NCBI GenBank assembly: GCA_945861265.1 | Contig: CAMAUC010000001.1 | Span: forward strand, 1-64,000 | Source of the DNA: Rhizobium sp. Q54 | GTDB taxonomy: Bacteria > Pseudomonadota > Alphaproteobacteria > Rhizobiales > Xanthobacteraceae | Direction of reading: 5' to 3' | Length of the DNA stretch: 64,000 bases | Part shown: positions 17,539 to 26,613 of the stretch, in pieces | Layout of the letters: every line of letters starts with the position of its first letter | Position numbering within the stretch: position 1 is the stretch's first letter | Position numbers and translations under genes: made by a program | Notes under the pieces: generated by a model | Told to the model about the DNA's origin: nothing | The model's input: only the letters and a program-made list of their open reading frames with translations | The model's database searches: none

Positions 17539-18324
17539 TCAGGCCGCAGCAGGCGCGGCTTCGGATTCGTCGGCGGCGTGGCGATGCTTCTCCGGCAGAT
17601 AGGCCAGCAGCATCTCGCGCACCATCGTCGGGCTTTTCGCTTCGCGGATCATCAGGATGCCGTCGATGATCAATGAACGATTGACTTCTTCTTCGACGAG
17701 TTTGCCATGCAGCTTGTCGGCGATCGGCAGACAGAACATGTTGGCAATCGTCGCGCCGTAGAACGTCGCCAGCAGAGCACCGGCCATGAAGGGGCCGAGC
17801 TTGGACGGGTCCGACATGTTGGAAAACATCTGCACCATGCCGATCAGCGTGCCGATCATGCCGAAGGCCGGAGCGCAATCGCCGATGGCGCGGTAGATCT
17901 TCTGGCCCTCGTCGAGATGGGTGAGGAAGTTGTCGCGGTCGCGTTCGAGATTGTCGCGGATGAAGTTGGTGTCGTAGCCGTCGGCGACAAAGCGGATGCC
18001 CTTGGCCAGGAATGGATCGTCGATCTCGACTTTTTCCAGACCGACCGGGCCGGATTTTCGGGCGACTTCGGCGATGCCGGCGATTTCGTCGACCAGTTCG
18101 CGCTGCGACGTGCGGCGCATGGTGAAGGCGAATTTCATGCCGAGCGGCATGCCATGCATGATCGCGGCGAAGGGAAAGCGGATCAGGGTGGCGGCGAAAC
18201 ATCCGCCGAAAATCAGGATCGCCGCATGCTCGTTGACGAACATGTGCAGATCGCCGCCCATCAGGATGACGACGGTGATAACGCCAACGCCGGCGGCCAG
18301 ACCAAGACTTGTCGCTAAATCCAT
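17539..18324 (-). CDS. motA: MotA/PomA-like proton channel protein
   Basis: A 261-residue membrane protein with MotA topology: two N-terminal helices, a large cytoplasmic loop with the conserved charged segment FIRDNLERDRDNF, and two C-terminal helices beginning IGDCAPAFGMIGTLIGMVQM. Together with MotB it forms a torque-generating stator. I start at the ATG at 18324 preceded by GGTGGGG; a TTG seven codons upstream is in frame but less likely. The sequence resembles the shorter PomA-type rather than E. coli MotA. Confidence 0.9.
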   Translation of the reverse strand: MDLATSLGLAAGVGVITVVILMGGDLHMFVNEHAAILIFGGCFAATLIRFPFAAIMHGMPLGMKFAFTMRRTSQRELVDEIAGIAEVARKSGPVGLEKVEIDDPFLAKGIRFVADGYDTNFIRDNLERDRDNFLTHLDEGQKIYRAIGDCAPAFGMIGTLIGMVQMFSNMSDPSKLGPFMAGALLATFYGATIANMFCLPIADKLHGKLVEEEVNRSLIIDGILMIREAKSPTMVREMLLAYLPEKHRHAADESEAAPAAA

Positions 18325-18569
18325 AACGCTACCCCACCGACGCAAACCGACACCGGAGCTGTGAAAACTGGCTCCGCATCGAGACCCTAGACCGACGCTG
18401 TTAAGAGGCCGTAAAGGCTACCGGCCGGCGAAATGAATCTGCCCGCCCGCCGCCGACAAACCTGTGATCCGGCAGACAGATGCTGTAAAAACCCTTGCGA
18501 AAGGGTATCAAGGCCGCCGGCGAACGGGCCTGGTGCCTTAAAGAAGAATTAACCTGAGGAGAGCGACCC

Positions 18570-20066
18570 ATGCGCGATATTGGCCATTTCATCGGCGGCA
18601 AGACGGTCAAGGGAGCCTCCGGGCGCACCGGCGACGTCTTTGATCCCAATACCGGTGATGTGCAGGCCAAGGTCGCGCTCGCCAGCAAGTCCGAGGTCGA
18701 GGCGGCCATCGCCAATGCCGAAGCCGCGCAGCCGGCCTGGGCCGCGACAAACCCGCAGCGGCGCGCCCGCGTCATGTTCAAATTCCTTGAACTGGTGAAC
18801 AAGGAATACGACGCGCTCGCCAAGCTATTGTCGTCCGAGCACGGTAAGACCGTACCGGATGCGCGCGGCGATATTCAGCGCGGCCTTGAAGTGGTCGAAT
18901 TCGCCTGCGGCATTCCGCATCTGCTCAAGGGCGAATACACCGAAGGCGCCGGCCCTGGCATCGATCTTTATTCGGTGCGCCAACCGCTCGGCGTCGTCGC
19001 CGGCATCACGCCGTTCAATTTCCCGGCGATGATCCCGTTATGGAAATGCGCGCCGGCGATCGCTTGCGGCAATGCCTTCGTCCTCAAGCCGTCCGAGCGC
19101 GATCCATCCGTGCCAATGCGCATCGCCGAATTGTTTCTTGAAGCCGGTTTGCCCCCGGGCATTCTCAACGTCGTCAATGGCGACAAGGAAGCGGTCGACA
19201 CCCTGCTCACCGACCGCCGCATCCAGGCGGTCGGCTTCGTCGGCTCCTCCGACATTGCGCAATACATCTATGCGACCGCGGCCGCGCACGGCAAACGCGC
19301 GCAATGTTTCGGCGGCGCCAAGAACCACATGATTGTCATGCCGGATGCCGACATCGACCAGGCGGTCGATGCCTTGATCGGCGCCGGCTACGGCTCGGCC
19401 GGCGAACGCTGCATGGCGATTTCGGTCGCCGTGCCGGTTGGCAAGAAGACCGCCGATCTCCTGATGGAAAAGCTGATCCCCCGTGTCGAAAGCCTGAAGA
19501 TCGGTCTGTCGACCGATGCGCAGGCCGATTACGGCCCGGTCGTCACCAAGGCGGCGCTCAATCGGATCAGGGATTATGTCGATACCGGCGTCAAGGAAGG
19601 CGCGACGCTCGCGGTCGACGGCCGCGGCTTCAAGATGCAGGGTTATGAAAAAGGTTTCTTCATGGGCGGCTGTCTGTTCGATAACGTCACGTCGGACATG
19701 AAAATCTACAGGGAAGAAATCTTCGGGCCGGTTCTGTCCGTCGTGCGGGCGAAGAACTATGAAGAGGCGCTGCGCCTGCCAAACGAACATGACTATGGCA
19801 ACGGCGTCGCCATCTACACCCGCGACGGCGACACCGCGCGCGATTTCGTCAACCGCGTGCAGGTCGGCATGGTCGGCGTCAACTTCCCGATCCCCGTGCC
19901 GCTCGCCTATCACACCTTCGGCGGCTGGAAGCGCTCCGGCTTCGGCGATCTCAACCAGCACGGCCCGGATTCGGTGCGCTTCTATACCAAGACCAAGACC
20001 ATTACCCAGCGCTGGCCGAGCGGCACCAAGGAAGGCGCCGAGTTCTCGATCCCGACGATGAAGTAA
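18570..20066 (+). CDS. mmsA: CoA-acylating methylmalonate-semialdehyde dehydrogenase
   Basis: A 498-residue aldehyde dehydrogenase of the MMSDH branch. The catalytic Cys281 lies in GERCMAIS. Asn150 sits in TPFNFP, and the segment FGGAKNH replaces the general-base Glu motif of ordinary ALDHs, which is diagnostic for CoA-dependent MMSDH. It converts methylmalonate or malonate semialdehyde to propionyl- or acetyl-CoA in valine and inositol catabolism. GAGGAG precedes the ATG. No other valine or inositol genes flank it; the two genes that follow on the same strand are unrelated. Confidence 0.95.
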   Translation: MRDIGHFIGGKTVKGASGRTGDVFDPNTGDVQAKVALASKSEVEAAIANAEAAQPAWAATNPQRRARVMFKFLELVNKEYDALAKLLSSEHGKTVPDARGDIQRGLEVVEFACGIPHLLKGEYTEGAGPGIDLYSVRQPLGVVAGITPFNFPAMIPLWKCAPAIACGNAFVLKPSERDPSVPMRIAELFLEAGLPPGILNVVNGDKEAVDTLLTDRRIQAVGFVGSSDIAQYIYATAAAHGKRAQCFGGAKNHMIVMPDADIDQAVDALIGAGYGSAGERCMAISVAVPVGKKTADLLMEKLIPRVESLKIGLSTDAQADYGPVVTKAALNRIRDYVDTGVKEGATLAVDGRGFKMQGYEKGFFMGGCLFDNVTSDMKIYREEIFGPVLSVVRAKNYEEALRLPNEHDYGNGVAIYTRDGDTARDFVNRVQVGMVGVNFPIPVPLAYHTFGGWKRSGFGDLNQHGPDSVRFYTKTKTITQRWPSGTKEGAEFSIPTMK

Positions 20067-20079
20067 AGGCGGACCCGGT

Positions 20080-20451
20080 ATGAGCCGCTGGCGAGTAGCG
20101 GGGCCCATGCTGATTGCCGCGACGCTCGCCGGCTGTGCCGGCGGCGCGTCGCTGTCGGACAGCACGCCCGCCCCGGCCGAGTTGGCCATGCCAGGCCGCT
20201 GGATGCTGGCGGCGCCGAATGCGCCCGCTTGCGGCCTGAGTTTCACCGCCAGGCCAGGCGCGACCGAAGGCATGGTTTCGCCCGAAGGCGGCTGCCCGGA
20301 ACGCTTCTTCACCAGCCGCCGCTGGTCGCTGCGGCAGACCGCGCTGACGATCAGCGACGACAACAACAACGAACTCGCCCAGTTCAGTTATGCGGGCGAC
20401 CGCTTCGAAGGAAAATCCAGTTTCGGCACGGCGCTGACGCTCGCGCGTTAG
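20080..20451 (+). CDS. AprI/Inh-type metalloprotease inhibitor lipoprotein
   Basis: A 123-residue lipoprotein. The signal sequence ends in a lipobox LAGC at residues 16-19. The mature part resembles the Inh/AprI fold: GRWMLAAP near the start, two Cys (in PACGLSF and EGGCPERF) that would form the family disulfide, and a closing KSSFGTALTLAR strand. Inh proteins inhibit serralysin-type metalloproteases in the periplasm. No protease gene is visible nearby, so the target is unknown. The ATG is 13 bases after the mmsA stop, suggesting co-transcription. Confidence 0.75.
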   Translation: MSRWRVAGPMLIAATLAGCAGGASLSDSTPAPAELAMPGRWMLAAPNAPACGLSFTARPGATEGMVSPEGGCPERFFTSRRWSLRQTALTISDDNNNELAQFSYAGDRFEGKSSFGTALTLAR

Positions 20452-20489
20452 CCGCCCCTCTCAACACCGGCGACATAAAGGTGCATCCG

Positions 20490-21155
20490 ATGTCCGATTA
20501 TCAGCTCTATTGCTTCGCCCAGTCCGGCAACGCCTATCGCGCCGCGCTGATGCTCAATCTGATCGGCGCCAAATGGGAGCCGATATGGATCGATTTTTTC
20601 GGCACGGGCGTTCAGCGCACGCCGGACTATCGCGACGGCGTCAATGAAATGGGCGAAGTGCCGGTGCTGGTCGATGGCAAAAAAAAGCTGACCCAATCTG
20701 GGGTGATACTGACCTATCTGGCGCGCAAGTCCGGCAAGTTCCTGCCGCAGAGCGAGGACGAGGAACTGGAGTCGCTGCGCTGGATCATTTTCGACAATCA
20801 GAAGGTCAACGGTTTTCTTGGGCCGATGCGCTTTCTGATGAATTTCGCCAAGCCGCCGGGTGATCCAGCGGTGATCGGCTTTCTGAAGGCCCGCGCGCAG
20901 GGCAATCTCGGCATCGTCAACAAGCGGCTGGAAAAATCGCAGTTCCTCGTCGCCGACCGGCCGACCATCGCCGACATTTCAATGACGGCCTATCTGTATT
21001 ACCCGGCGGAAGAATTCGGCTTCGATATCGCCAAGGAGCATCCGGCGATCGGCGCCTGGCTCAAGCGCATGCAGGCTTTGCCCGGCTGGGCGCATCCTTA
21101 CGATATCATGCCGGGATATCCGTTCGGTACGCGGGGGTTCCGCAACAAGGTGTAA
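20490..21155 (+). CDS. Glutathione S-transferase family protein
   Basis: A 221-residue cytosolic GST. The N-terminal thioredoxin-like domain contains the EVPVLVDG and LTQSGVILTYLA segments (the cis-Pro and the glutathione gamma-glutamyl Ser). The all-helical C-terminal domain has the N-capping ADISMTAYLYYP region and a C-terminal tail GYPFGTRGFR. The substrate is unknown. The ATG at 20490 follows the Inh-like gene by 38 bases; the frame is open upstream inside that gene and should not be used. It converges on ureE with three bases between stops. Confidence 0.88.
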   Translation: MSDYQLYCFAQSGNAYRAALMLNLIGAKWEPIWIDFFGTGVQRTPDYRDGVNEMGEVPVLVDGKKKLTQSGVILTYLARKSGKFLPQSEDEELESLRWIIFDNQKVNGFLGPMRFLMNFAKPPGDPAVIGFLKARAQGNLGIVNKRLEKSQFLVADRPTIADISMTAYLYYPAEEFGFDIAKEHPAIGAWLKRMQALPGWAHPYDIMPGYPFGTRGFRNKV

Positions 21156-21158
21156 CCC

Positions 21159-21725
21159 TCAATCGTGCTTGTGGCCGTGGTGTGAATGCGCGTGATCATG
21201 GTGGTGATCGTGGCCGTGGTCATGCGCATGGTCGTGGCCGTGGTCATGACCGCAATGCGCATCGTGCACATGATCATGAACTGGCAGCGGCGCAGGCGCA
21301 TAGGCGCCGCCTTCCGGCTCGAACGGTGCATCGATCAGCGTGACTTTGGCGCCAAGCGCCGCCAGCAGCGTCTCGACCGCTTCATCGCGCCGCGCGCGGA
21401 TGCGATTCGGTAAAAGCTGTACGGCGATATGCCGATCGCCGAGATGCCAGGCCAGACGCGCTAATACCGCGACATCGGCGGCGCGCGCTTCGATCAGCGG
21501 CTCCGGCGCGGCCACCACTTCGACCAAGGCGCCGTCGTCAAGCACCAGCAGATCGTCGGTGCGCAGGCGCACGCTGCCATGCAAGTCGACCTCGATTATG
21601 CGGCCCATGACGCTCGTCACCGCGCCCTCGCCGGCGCTGCGCGTTGCGTAATCCAGAATCACGGTATCGGCCACCGGCCTGTCATGACGATGCGAGGCGG
21701 CGATGACGCTGGTGGCGCGTGGCAT
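21159..21725 (-). CDS. ureE: Urease accessory nickel chaperone UreE
   Basis: A 188-residue protein. The N-terminal half fits UreE peptide-binding domain (LDYATRSAGE, VRLRTDDLLVLDDG), and the middle has the metal-binding domain segment LAWHLGDRHIAVQ. The C-terminal tail of about 40 residues holds about 20 His alternating with Asp and Gly, as in His-rich UreE proteins that store nickel. UreE hands Ni to the urease active site with UreG. No ureABC, ureD, ureF or ureG is in the window, so this copy is separated from the rest of the system or the rest lies elsewhere. It is the last gene of a leftward group atm1-psd-pssA-ureE. Confidence 0.92.
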   Translation of the reverse strand: MPRATSVIAASHRHDRPVADTVILDYATRSAGEGAVTSVMGRIIEVDLHGSVRLRTDDLLVLDDGALVEVVAAPEPLIEARAADVAVLARLAWHLGDRHIAVQLLPNRIRARRDEAVETLLAALGAKVTLIDAPFEPEGGAYAPAPLPVHDHVHDAHCGHDHGHDHAHDHGHDHHHDHAHSHHGHKHD

Positions 21726-21759
21726 GATGGCGATGTTTTCTATGCGAGCTTGAAATCGG

Positions 21760-22665
21760 TCAGTTCAGGCGCGTCGGGCGATCCGGCGCCGCATCATCGC
21801 CCGTTGGCGGTGCCAAGCCAGCCTCCGGCGCTGTCGCGCCGACGGACGCCGATGAGTCCGAACCCGACGCACTGGCCGCCAGCGCATCCTTGCGCACATA
21901 ATCGCGGAAGGACAGCCAGCCGAGCGGCAGGCAGACGAGATAGACAATTGCGCTCACCGTCAGCACTTCCCACGGATAGCTGATTAGTAGCGCGAAAGCG
22001 AGAACGACGACGACGAAAACCGGCAGCACCATTTCCGGCGGCACGCGCTTGCCGACGCGCTTGCCCGAGTGAACCGGCAGCCGCGACACCATCAGAAGCG
22101 CGATGCCCAGCGTGTAGAACAGTGTCAGCCAGATCGTGAAAAGACTGTTGGGGACGCCGAGAAAGTAAAGATAGATCGGCAACAACACCGTCAGCGCGCC
22201 GGCCGGCGCCGGAATGCCGGTGAAGAAATTGCCCGACCAGGCCGGCTTGTCGGGATCGTCGATCATCGCGTTGAAGCGCGCCAGGCGCAGCGCCGCGCAG
22301 ATCGCAAACACCAGGGCCGCTATCCAGCCGGCGGACTTCAATTCATGCAGGCCCCAGAAATACAGGATCAGTCCGGGCGCGACGCCGAAATTGACGAAGT
22401 CCGCGAGACTGTCGAGTTCGGCACCGAAGCGGGAGGTGCCCTTGAGCATCCGCGCGACGCGCCCGTCTATGCCGTCGAGCACGGCGGCAAAGACGATGGC
22501 GCCGAGCGCCAGTTCGAGCTTGCCCTCGATCGCCAGCCGGATTGCGGTCAGGCCGGCGCACAGCGCCAGGAGCGTAATGAGGTTGGGCAGCAGAGTACGG
22601 ACCGGGATCGCCTTGAAACGGCGGCGGCGGGGCGACTGCGTCGGATCGATGGGTTGAAAGACCAT
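21760..22665 (-). CDS. pssA: CDP-diacylglycerol-serine O-phosphatidyltransferase
   Basis: A 301-residue integral membrane enzyme making phosphatidylserine from CDP-diacylglycerol and serine. The CDP-alcohol phosphatidyltransferase motif is intact in DGIDGRVARMLKGTS...GAELDSLAD, including the three Asp. Seven or eight hydrophobic segments follow, and the C-terminal tail is Ser/Ala-rich. It is encoded 86 bases downstream of psd, the next enzyme of phosphatidylethanolamine synthesis, and lies 34 bases upstream of ureE. Confidence 0.95.
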   Translation of the reverse strand: MVFQPIDPTQSPRRRRFKAIPVRTLLPNLITLLALCAGLTAIRLAIEGKLELALGAIVFAAVLDGIDGRVARMLKGTSRFGAELDSLADFVNFGVAPGLILYFWGLHELKSAGWIAALVFAICAALRLARFNAMIDDPDKPAWSGNFFTGIPAPAGALTVLLPIYLYFLGVPNSLFTIWLTLFYTLGIALLMVSRLPVHSGKRVGKRVPPEMVLPVFVVVVLAFALLISYPWEVLTVSAIVYLVCLPLGWLSFRDYVRKDALAASASGSDSSASVGATAPEAGLAPPTGDDAAPDRPTRLN

Positions 22666-22751
22666 GGCCGCAATATAGCCATTCGCCGCCCTCAGCGCTA
22701 TGCCGGTCTGCCGAAGTTCCCGGGCGCCGTTAACGAATTCGGCGCGGCAAA

Positions 22752-23450
22752 TTAGCCTGCGCGGAACGCGCGGCCTTCGTCATGTGCGCGTAGGTCGGCG
22801 AGCACCGTCTCGCCGGACAGCGCAGTCTGGCCGACCGCGACCAGAGGCACGGTCCCTTCCGGCAGATAGACATCGAGCCGCGAGCCAAAACGGATCATGC
22901 CGAAGCGCTCGCCGGCACCGACCGGCTGGGTTTCGCGCACGTAGCAGATGATGCGGCGCGCGATCAGCCCGGCGATCTGGACGACGGCGATGCGGGTGCC
23001 GGCGGCCGAAATGACCAGCGAGTTGCGCTCGTTGTCGAGCGAGGCCTTGTCGAGATCGGCGTTGAAGAACTTGCCCGGCTGGTAGAGGATTTTCTCGACC
23101 CGGCCGGTCACCGGGCTGCGGTTCACATGACAGTCGAACACGCTCATAAATATGGAAATGCGCAGCATCGGCGCGACACCCATGCCGAGTTCGTGCGGCG
23201 GCGCCATGGTGGTGATCATGCTGACGCGGCCGTCAGCCGGCGATACCACCAGCCCTTCGCGCACCGGCGTCACCCGCGGCGGATCGCGAAAGAAATAGAC
23301 GCACCACAGGGTCAGGACCGTGCCGATCCACCCCAAGGGCGCCCAGATCCAGAACAGGACCAGGCTGGCAAAGGCGAAGGCGCCGATGAACGGATAACCT
23401 TCCGGCGTGATCGGCACCAGTTGCTTGCGGATCGAGTCATAGATCGACAT
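22752..23450 (-). CDS. psd: Phosphatidylserine decarboxylase (short, archaetidylserine-type)
   Basis: A 232-residue pyruvoyl enzyme. The self-cleavage site is Gly189-Ser190 in [10 protein letters not shown], where the Ser becomes the pyruvoyl group. The conserved [16 protein letters not shown] region and two N-terminal membrane helices are clear. It converts phosphatidylserine to phosphatidylethanolamine. I use the ATG at 23450 (MSIYDS), ten bases after the atm1 stop; an in-frame start 21 codons upstream lies within atm1. Its short length matches the bacterial 'Psd-type II' form found in rhizobia. Confidence 0.95.
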   Translation of the reverse strand: MSIYDSIRKQLVPITPEGYPFIGAFAFASLVLFWIWAPLGWIGTVLTLWCVYFFRDPPRVTPVREGLVVSPADGRVSMITTMAPPHELGMGVAPMLRISIFMSVFDCHVNRSPVTGRVEKILYQPGKFFNADLDKASLDNERNSLVISAAGTRIAVVQIAGLIARRIICYVRETQPVGAGERFGMIRFGSRLDVYLPEGTVPLVAVGQTALSGETVLADLRAHDEGRAFRAG

Positions 23451-23460
23451 TTTCAGCTTC

Positions 23461-25431
23461 CTATTCCGCCGCGTCGGCGGGCGCGGCGAGGACCGACGAA
23501 TCGCTCGGAGCAATCATATCCGCAACCGGCGGCGGATTGCGATTAGGCATGGCCTCGTCCTCGGCGACACGGGCAAGTTTTTCGCGCGCCTCCTCGGCCT
23601 CCCGCTGGCGGTTCCACATGCTGGCATAGAGTCCGTTTTTGGCGAGCAGAACCGCGTGCCGGCCGCGCTCGACGATCTCGCCCTGGTCGAGCACGATGAT
23701 CTCGTCGGCGCCGACAATGGTCGACAGCCGGTGCGCGATCACCAAAGTGGTGCGGCCTTTCGACACGCGCTCGAGCGCGTCCTGGATTTCACGCTCGGTG
23801 TGGCTGTCGAGCGCCGAGGTTGCTTCGTCCAGCACCAGGATCGGAGGCGCCTTCAATATCGTGCGCGCGATGGCGACGCGCTGTTTCTCGCCGCCGGACA
23901 GTTTCAACCCGCGCTCGCCGACCTCGGCGTCGTAGCCCTTCGGCGCCAGCCGGATAAAGCCATCGATTTGCGCCAGCCGCGCCGCTTCTTCCACCTCGGC
24001 ATCGCTGGCTTCCCAGCGGCCGTAGCGGATATTGTAACGGATGGTGTCGTTGAACAGCACGGTATCCTGCGGCACCATGCCGATGACCTGGCGCAGCGAT
24101 TTCTGCGTCACCTTGGCGATATCCTGCCCGTCGATGGTGATGCGGCCGCCGAACAGATCGTAGAAGCGGAACAGCAGCCGCGAAATCGTCGACTTGCCGG
24201 CGCCCGATGGCCCGACCACGGCGACCGTCTTGCCGGCCGGCACCTCGAAAGTGATACCCTTAAGAATACGCCGCGCCGGCTCATAGGCGAACTGCACGTT
24301 CTCGAAGCGGACGACACCGCCCGTCACCTCGAGCGCCGGCGCGTTCGGCTCGTCCTTGATCTCCGGATCGCGATTCAGTATCGAGAACATCAACTCGATG
24401 TCGATGATCGCCTGCTTGATCTCGCGATAGACCATGCCCATGAAATTGAGCGGCTGGTACAGCTGAATCATCATCGCGTTGATCAGGACGAAATCGCCGA
24501 CCGTTTTGCTGCCGTCGCGGATTTCGAAGGCGCACAACACCATCGCCGCCGCCAGGCCGCAGGTGAAGATGACCGCCTGCCCGGCATTGAGCACGGCGAG
24601 CGATGTGTAGGCACTGGTCGAGGCCTTCTCGTAACGCGCCATGGCGCGGTCGTAGCGTTCGGCCTCGCGCTCCTCGGCGCTGAAATACTTCACCGTCTCG
24701 TAATTGAGCAGCGAGTCGATTGCCTTGACGTTGGCGTCGGTGTCGCTGTCGTTCATCTTGCGACGGATGCCGATGCGCCACTCGGTCGCGTAATAGGTAT
24801 AGACGAGATAAAGCGCGACCGTGACCAGAATGACCGCGACATAGCGCCAGTCAAACTGCCACATCAGCACGACGACGATCATCGACAGTTCGATGATGGT
24901 CGGCGCCAGTTGCAGGATGACCATGCGCACGATGGTCTCGATGGCGTTGCGGCCGCGCTCGAGAACGCGCGTCAGCCCGCCGGTCTTGCGTTCGAGATGA
25001 AAACGCAACGACAGTTCGTGCATGTGAATGAAAGTGCGAAACGCCAGCCGCCGCACCGCGTGCATCGCCACCTTGGCGAACATGCCGTCGCGAATTTGCG
25101 TCAGCACTGCCATCAGAATGCGCGTACCGCCATAGGCGATGGTGAGCGCGACCGGCGCCGCGACGACCCACACGAGCCAGTCCGACCCGGCGACCGGCGC
25201 ACTGCCGGCGCCGGCCAGCGCATCGGTCGCCCATTTGAAGGTGAACGGCACCACCATGGTGGTCAGCTTGGCGGCGAGCAGCAGCACCATGGCGCCGACG
25301 ATGCGCGCCTTCAGGTCGGCGCGTTCGCTCGGCCAGATGTAGGGCCACAGATGGACGATTGTGCCGAGAAGCGAACCGCTGTCGGCGGAGACGCTTTTCG
25401 GCGCAGCGTGATGGGCGTGGTGGTCGGTCAT
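23461..25431 (-). CDS. atm1: ATM1-type ABC exporter (half-transporter)
   Basis: A 656-residue ABC half-transporter of the Atm1 family, which exports glutathione-bound sulfur or metal species and links to Fe-S and heavy-metal homeostasis. The membrane domain contains the family's [19 protein letters not shown] stretch. The ATPase has Walker [11 protein letters not shown]-loop MVPQDT, signature LSGGEKQR, Walker [13 protein letters not shown] and AHRLST. The N-terminus is His-rich ([10 protein letters not shown]). It heads a leftward group with psd ten bases downstream, an arrangement without obvious metabolic logic. Confidence 0.94.
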   Translation of the reverse strand: MTDHHAHHAAPKSVSADSGSLLGTIVHLWPYIWPSERADLKARIVGAMVLLLAAKLTTMVVPFTFKWATDALAGAGSAPVAGSDWLVWVVAAPVALTIAYGGTRILMAVLTQIRDGMFAKVAMHAVRRLAFRTFIHMHELSLRFHLERKTGGLTRVLERGRNAIETIVRMVILQLAPTIIELSMIVVVLMWQFDWRYVAVILVTVALYLVYTYYATEWRIGIRRKMNDSDTDANVKAIDSLLNYETVKYFSAEEREAERYDRAMARYEKASTSAYTSLAVLNAGQAVIFTCGLAAAMVLCAFEIRDGSKTVGDFVLINAMMIQLYQPLNFMGMVYREIKQAIIDIELMFSILNRDPEIKDEPNAPALEVTGGVVRFENVQFAYEPARRILKGITFEVPAGKTVAVVGPSGAGKSTISRLLFRFYDLFGGRITIDGQDIAKVTQKSLRQVIGMVPQDTVLFNDTIRYNIRYGRWEASDAEVEEAARLAQIDGFIRLAPKGYDAEVGERGLKLSGGEKQRVAIARTILKAPPILVLDEATSALDSHTEREIQDALERVSKGRTTLVIAHRLSTIVGADEIIVLDQGEIVERGRHAVLLAKNGLYASMWNRQREAEEAREKLARVAEDEAMPNRNPPPVADMIAPSDSSVLAAPADAAE

Positions 25432-25587
25432 TCAACTTCCGGCAAGAAGGCGGCCAAACGGGCCGTCACGGCCCCTCATATAGGCGGATTCTGGCCGCTG
25501 TTCACCCTTGAGCGGTCAAATCGCAAGGGAAAAGAAGGTTTTCGGCCGCATCTTGACGATTGAACGGTCGCATTGCACATCCAGACC

Positions 25588-26211
25588 ATGAATCGCCCCG
25601 AAACAATCCCGAAAATCAAAAAAATCTGCGTCTATTGCGGCTCCGGCGGCGGTACCGACCCGGCCTTCGTCGATGCGGCGACGGCGCTCGGCACAGCCAT
25701 GGCCAAAGCCGGTATCGGCCTCGTGTATGGCGGCGGCGACATGGGCATGATGGGCGCCGTCGCCGACGCGGTCCGGCGCAATGGCGGATCGGTCACCGGC
25801 ATCATTCCGCAGTTCCTGCTGAACAAGGAGCGCGCCGGCTTCAACGGCGAAGGCCTGATCGTTACCGCCGACATGCACGAACGCAAGCGCAAGATGTTCG
25901 AGATGGCCGACGCCTTTGTCGCCATGCCCGGCGGCGTCGGCACGCTCGAGGAGCTGGTCGAGCAACTCACCTGGGCGCAACTCGGCCGCCACAAGAAGCC
26001 GATCATGATCGCCAACATCGAGGGGTTCTGGCAGCCGCTCTGCGCGCTGCTCGACCACATGAAGGCGCTGGAGTTCATCCGGCCGGGTTTGGAATTCGAG
26101 ATGCTGGTCGCCGACAAGGTCGAGGACATTCTGCCCATGCTTCAGAAAGCAGCGGCAGCGGTTCCGGAGACCGCCAAAGGCATCCCGGCGGCGGTCGTAG
26201 ATCGGCTCTGA
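25588..26211 (+). CDS. LOG-family (TIGR00730) Rossmann protein
   Basis: A 207-residue protein with VYCGSGGGTDPAF, LVYGGGDMGMMG and the signature PGGVGTLEE. These belong to the LOG/lysine-decarboxylase-like family, which includes cytokinin riboside 5'-monophosphate phosphoribohydrolases and general nucleotide 5'-monophosphate nucleosidases. The physiological substrate in bacteria without plant contact is often unclear. The ATG at 25588 is used; a TTG five codons earlier is also in frame. It converges on a VOC-family gene with ten bases between. Confidence 0.92.
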   Translation: MNRPETIPKIKKICVYCGSGGGTDPAFVDAATALGTAMAKAGIGLVYGGGDMGMMGAVADAVRRNGGSVTGIIPQFLLNKERAGFNGEGLIVTADMHERKRKMFEMADAFVAMPGGVGTLEELVEQLTWAQLGRHKKPIMIANIEGFWQPLCALLDHMKALEFIRPGLEFEMLVADKVEDILPMLQKAAAAVPETAKGIPAAVVDRL

Positions 26212-26221
26212 CAAGCCCTGA

Positions 26222-26605
26222 TTATTTATCGCTCGTAAAGCAGACCGCCTCAACGCGATTGCCGTCGGCATCGCGAATGAAGGCGGCGTAATAACCGCCC
26301 TCGCCGTCATGCGGCCGCAAGCCCGGCGCGCCGTCGCTTGCGCCACCAGCCTGCAGGGCGGCGGCATGAAAGGCATCTACCTGCTCCTGCGCACGCGTAC
26401 GAAAGCAAACATGCGCACCGTTCGTCGGCAAAAGCGCGGTCATCTCGGTGCGCAGATTGATCCAGAATTCGGGATAGGTCTTGCCGAAGCCGACCGTCGC
26501 CGGCCGGCTTTCCAGTTTCGTCAGGCCGAGCGCGCCGAGAACTAGTTCATAGAACCTTGTCGCCGCATCAAGATCGCGCACCCCGATGGAGACGTGATCG
26601 ATCAT
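26222..26605 (-). CDS. VOC-superfamily (glyoxalase-like) protein
   Basis: A 127-residue vicinal-oxygen-chelate protein with the paired beta-alpha-beta-beta-beta pattern: MIDHVSIGVRDLDAATRFYE at the start and AFIRDADGNRVEAVCF at the end. His4 and the late Glu are candidate metal ligands. The substrate is not predictable. It starts eight bases after the cimA stop, so it belongs to the cysS-cimA leftward operon. A second VOC protein of similar length occurs at 33233-33634. Confidence 0.85.
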   Translation of the reverse strand: MIDHVSIGVRDLDAATRFYELVLGALGLTKLESRPATVGFGKTYPEFWINLRTEMTALLPTNGAHVCFRTRAQEQVDAFHAAALQAGGASDGAPGLRPHDGEGGYYAAFIRDADGNRVEAVCFTSDK

Positions 26606-26613
26606 GATCTACC

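Noticed and set aside
19038-20369. Leftward frame of 443 codons opposite mmsA and the Inh-like gene
   Set aside because: It spans two real genes on the other strand and has no motif.
23656-25563. Long rightward frame of 635 codons opposite atm1
   Set aside because: Antisense to an ABC exporter with complete ATPase motifs; no domain is recognisable in the antisense product.
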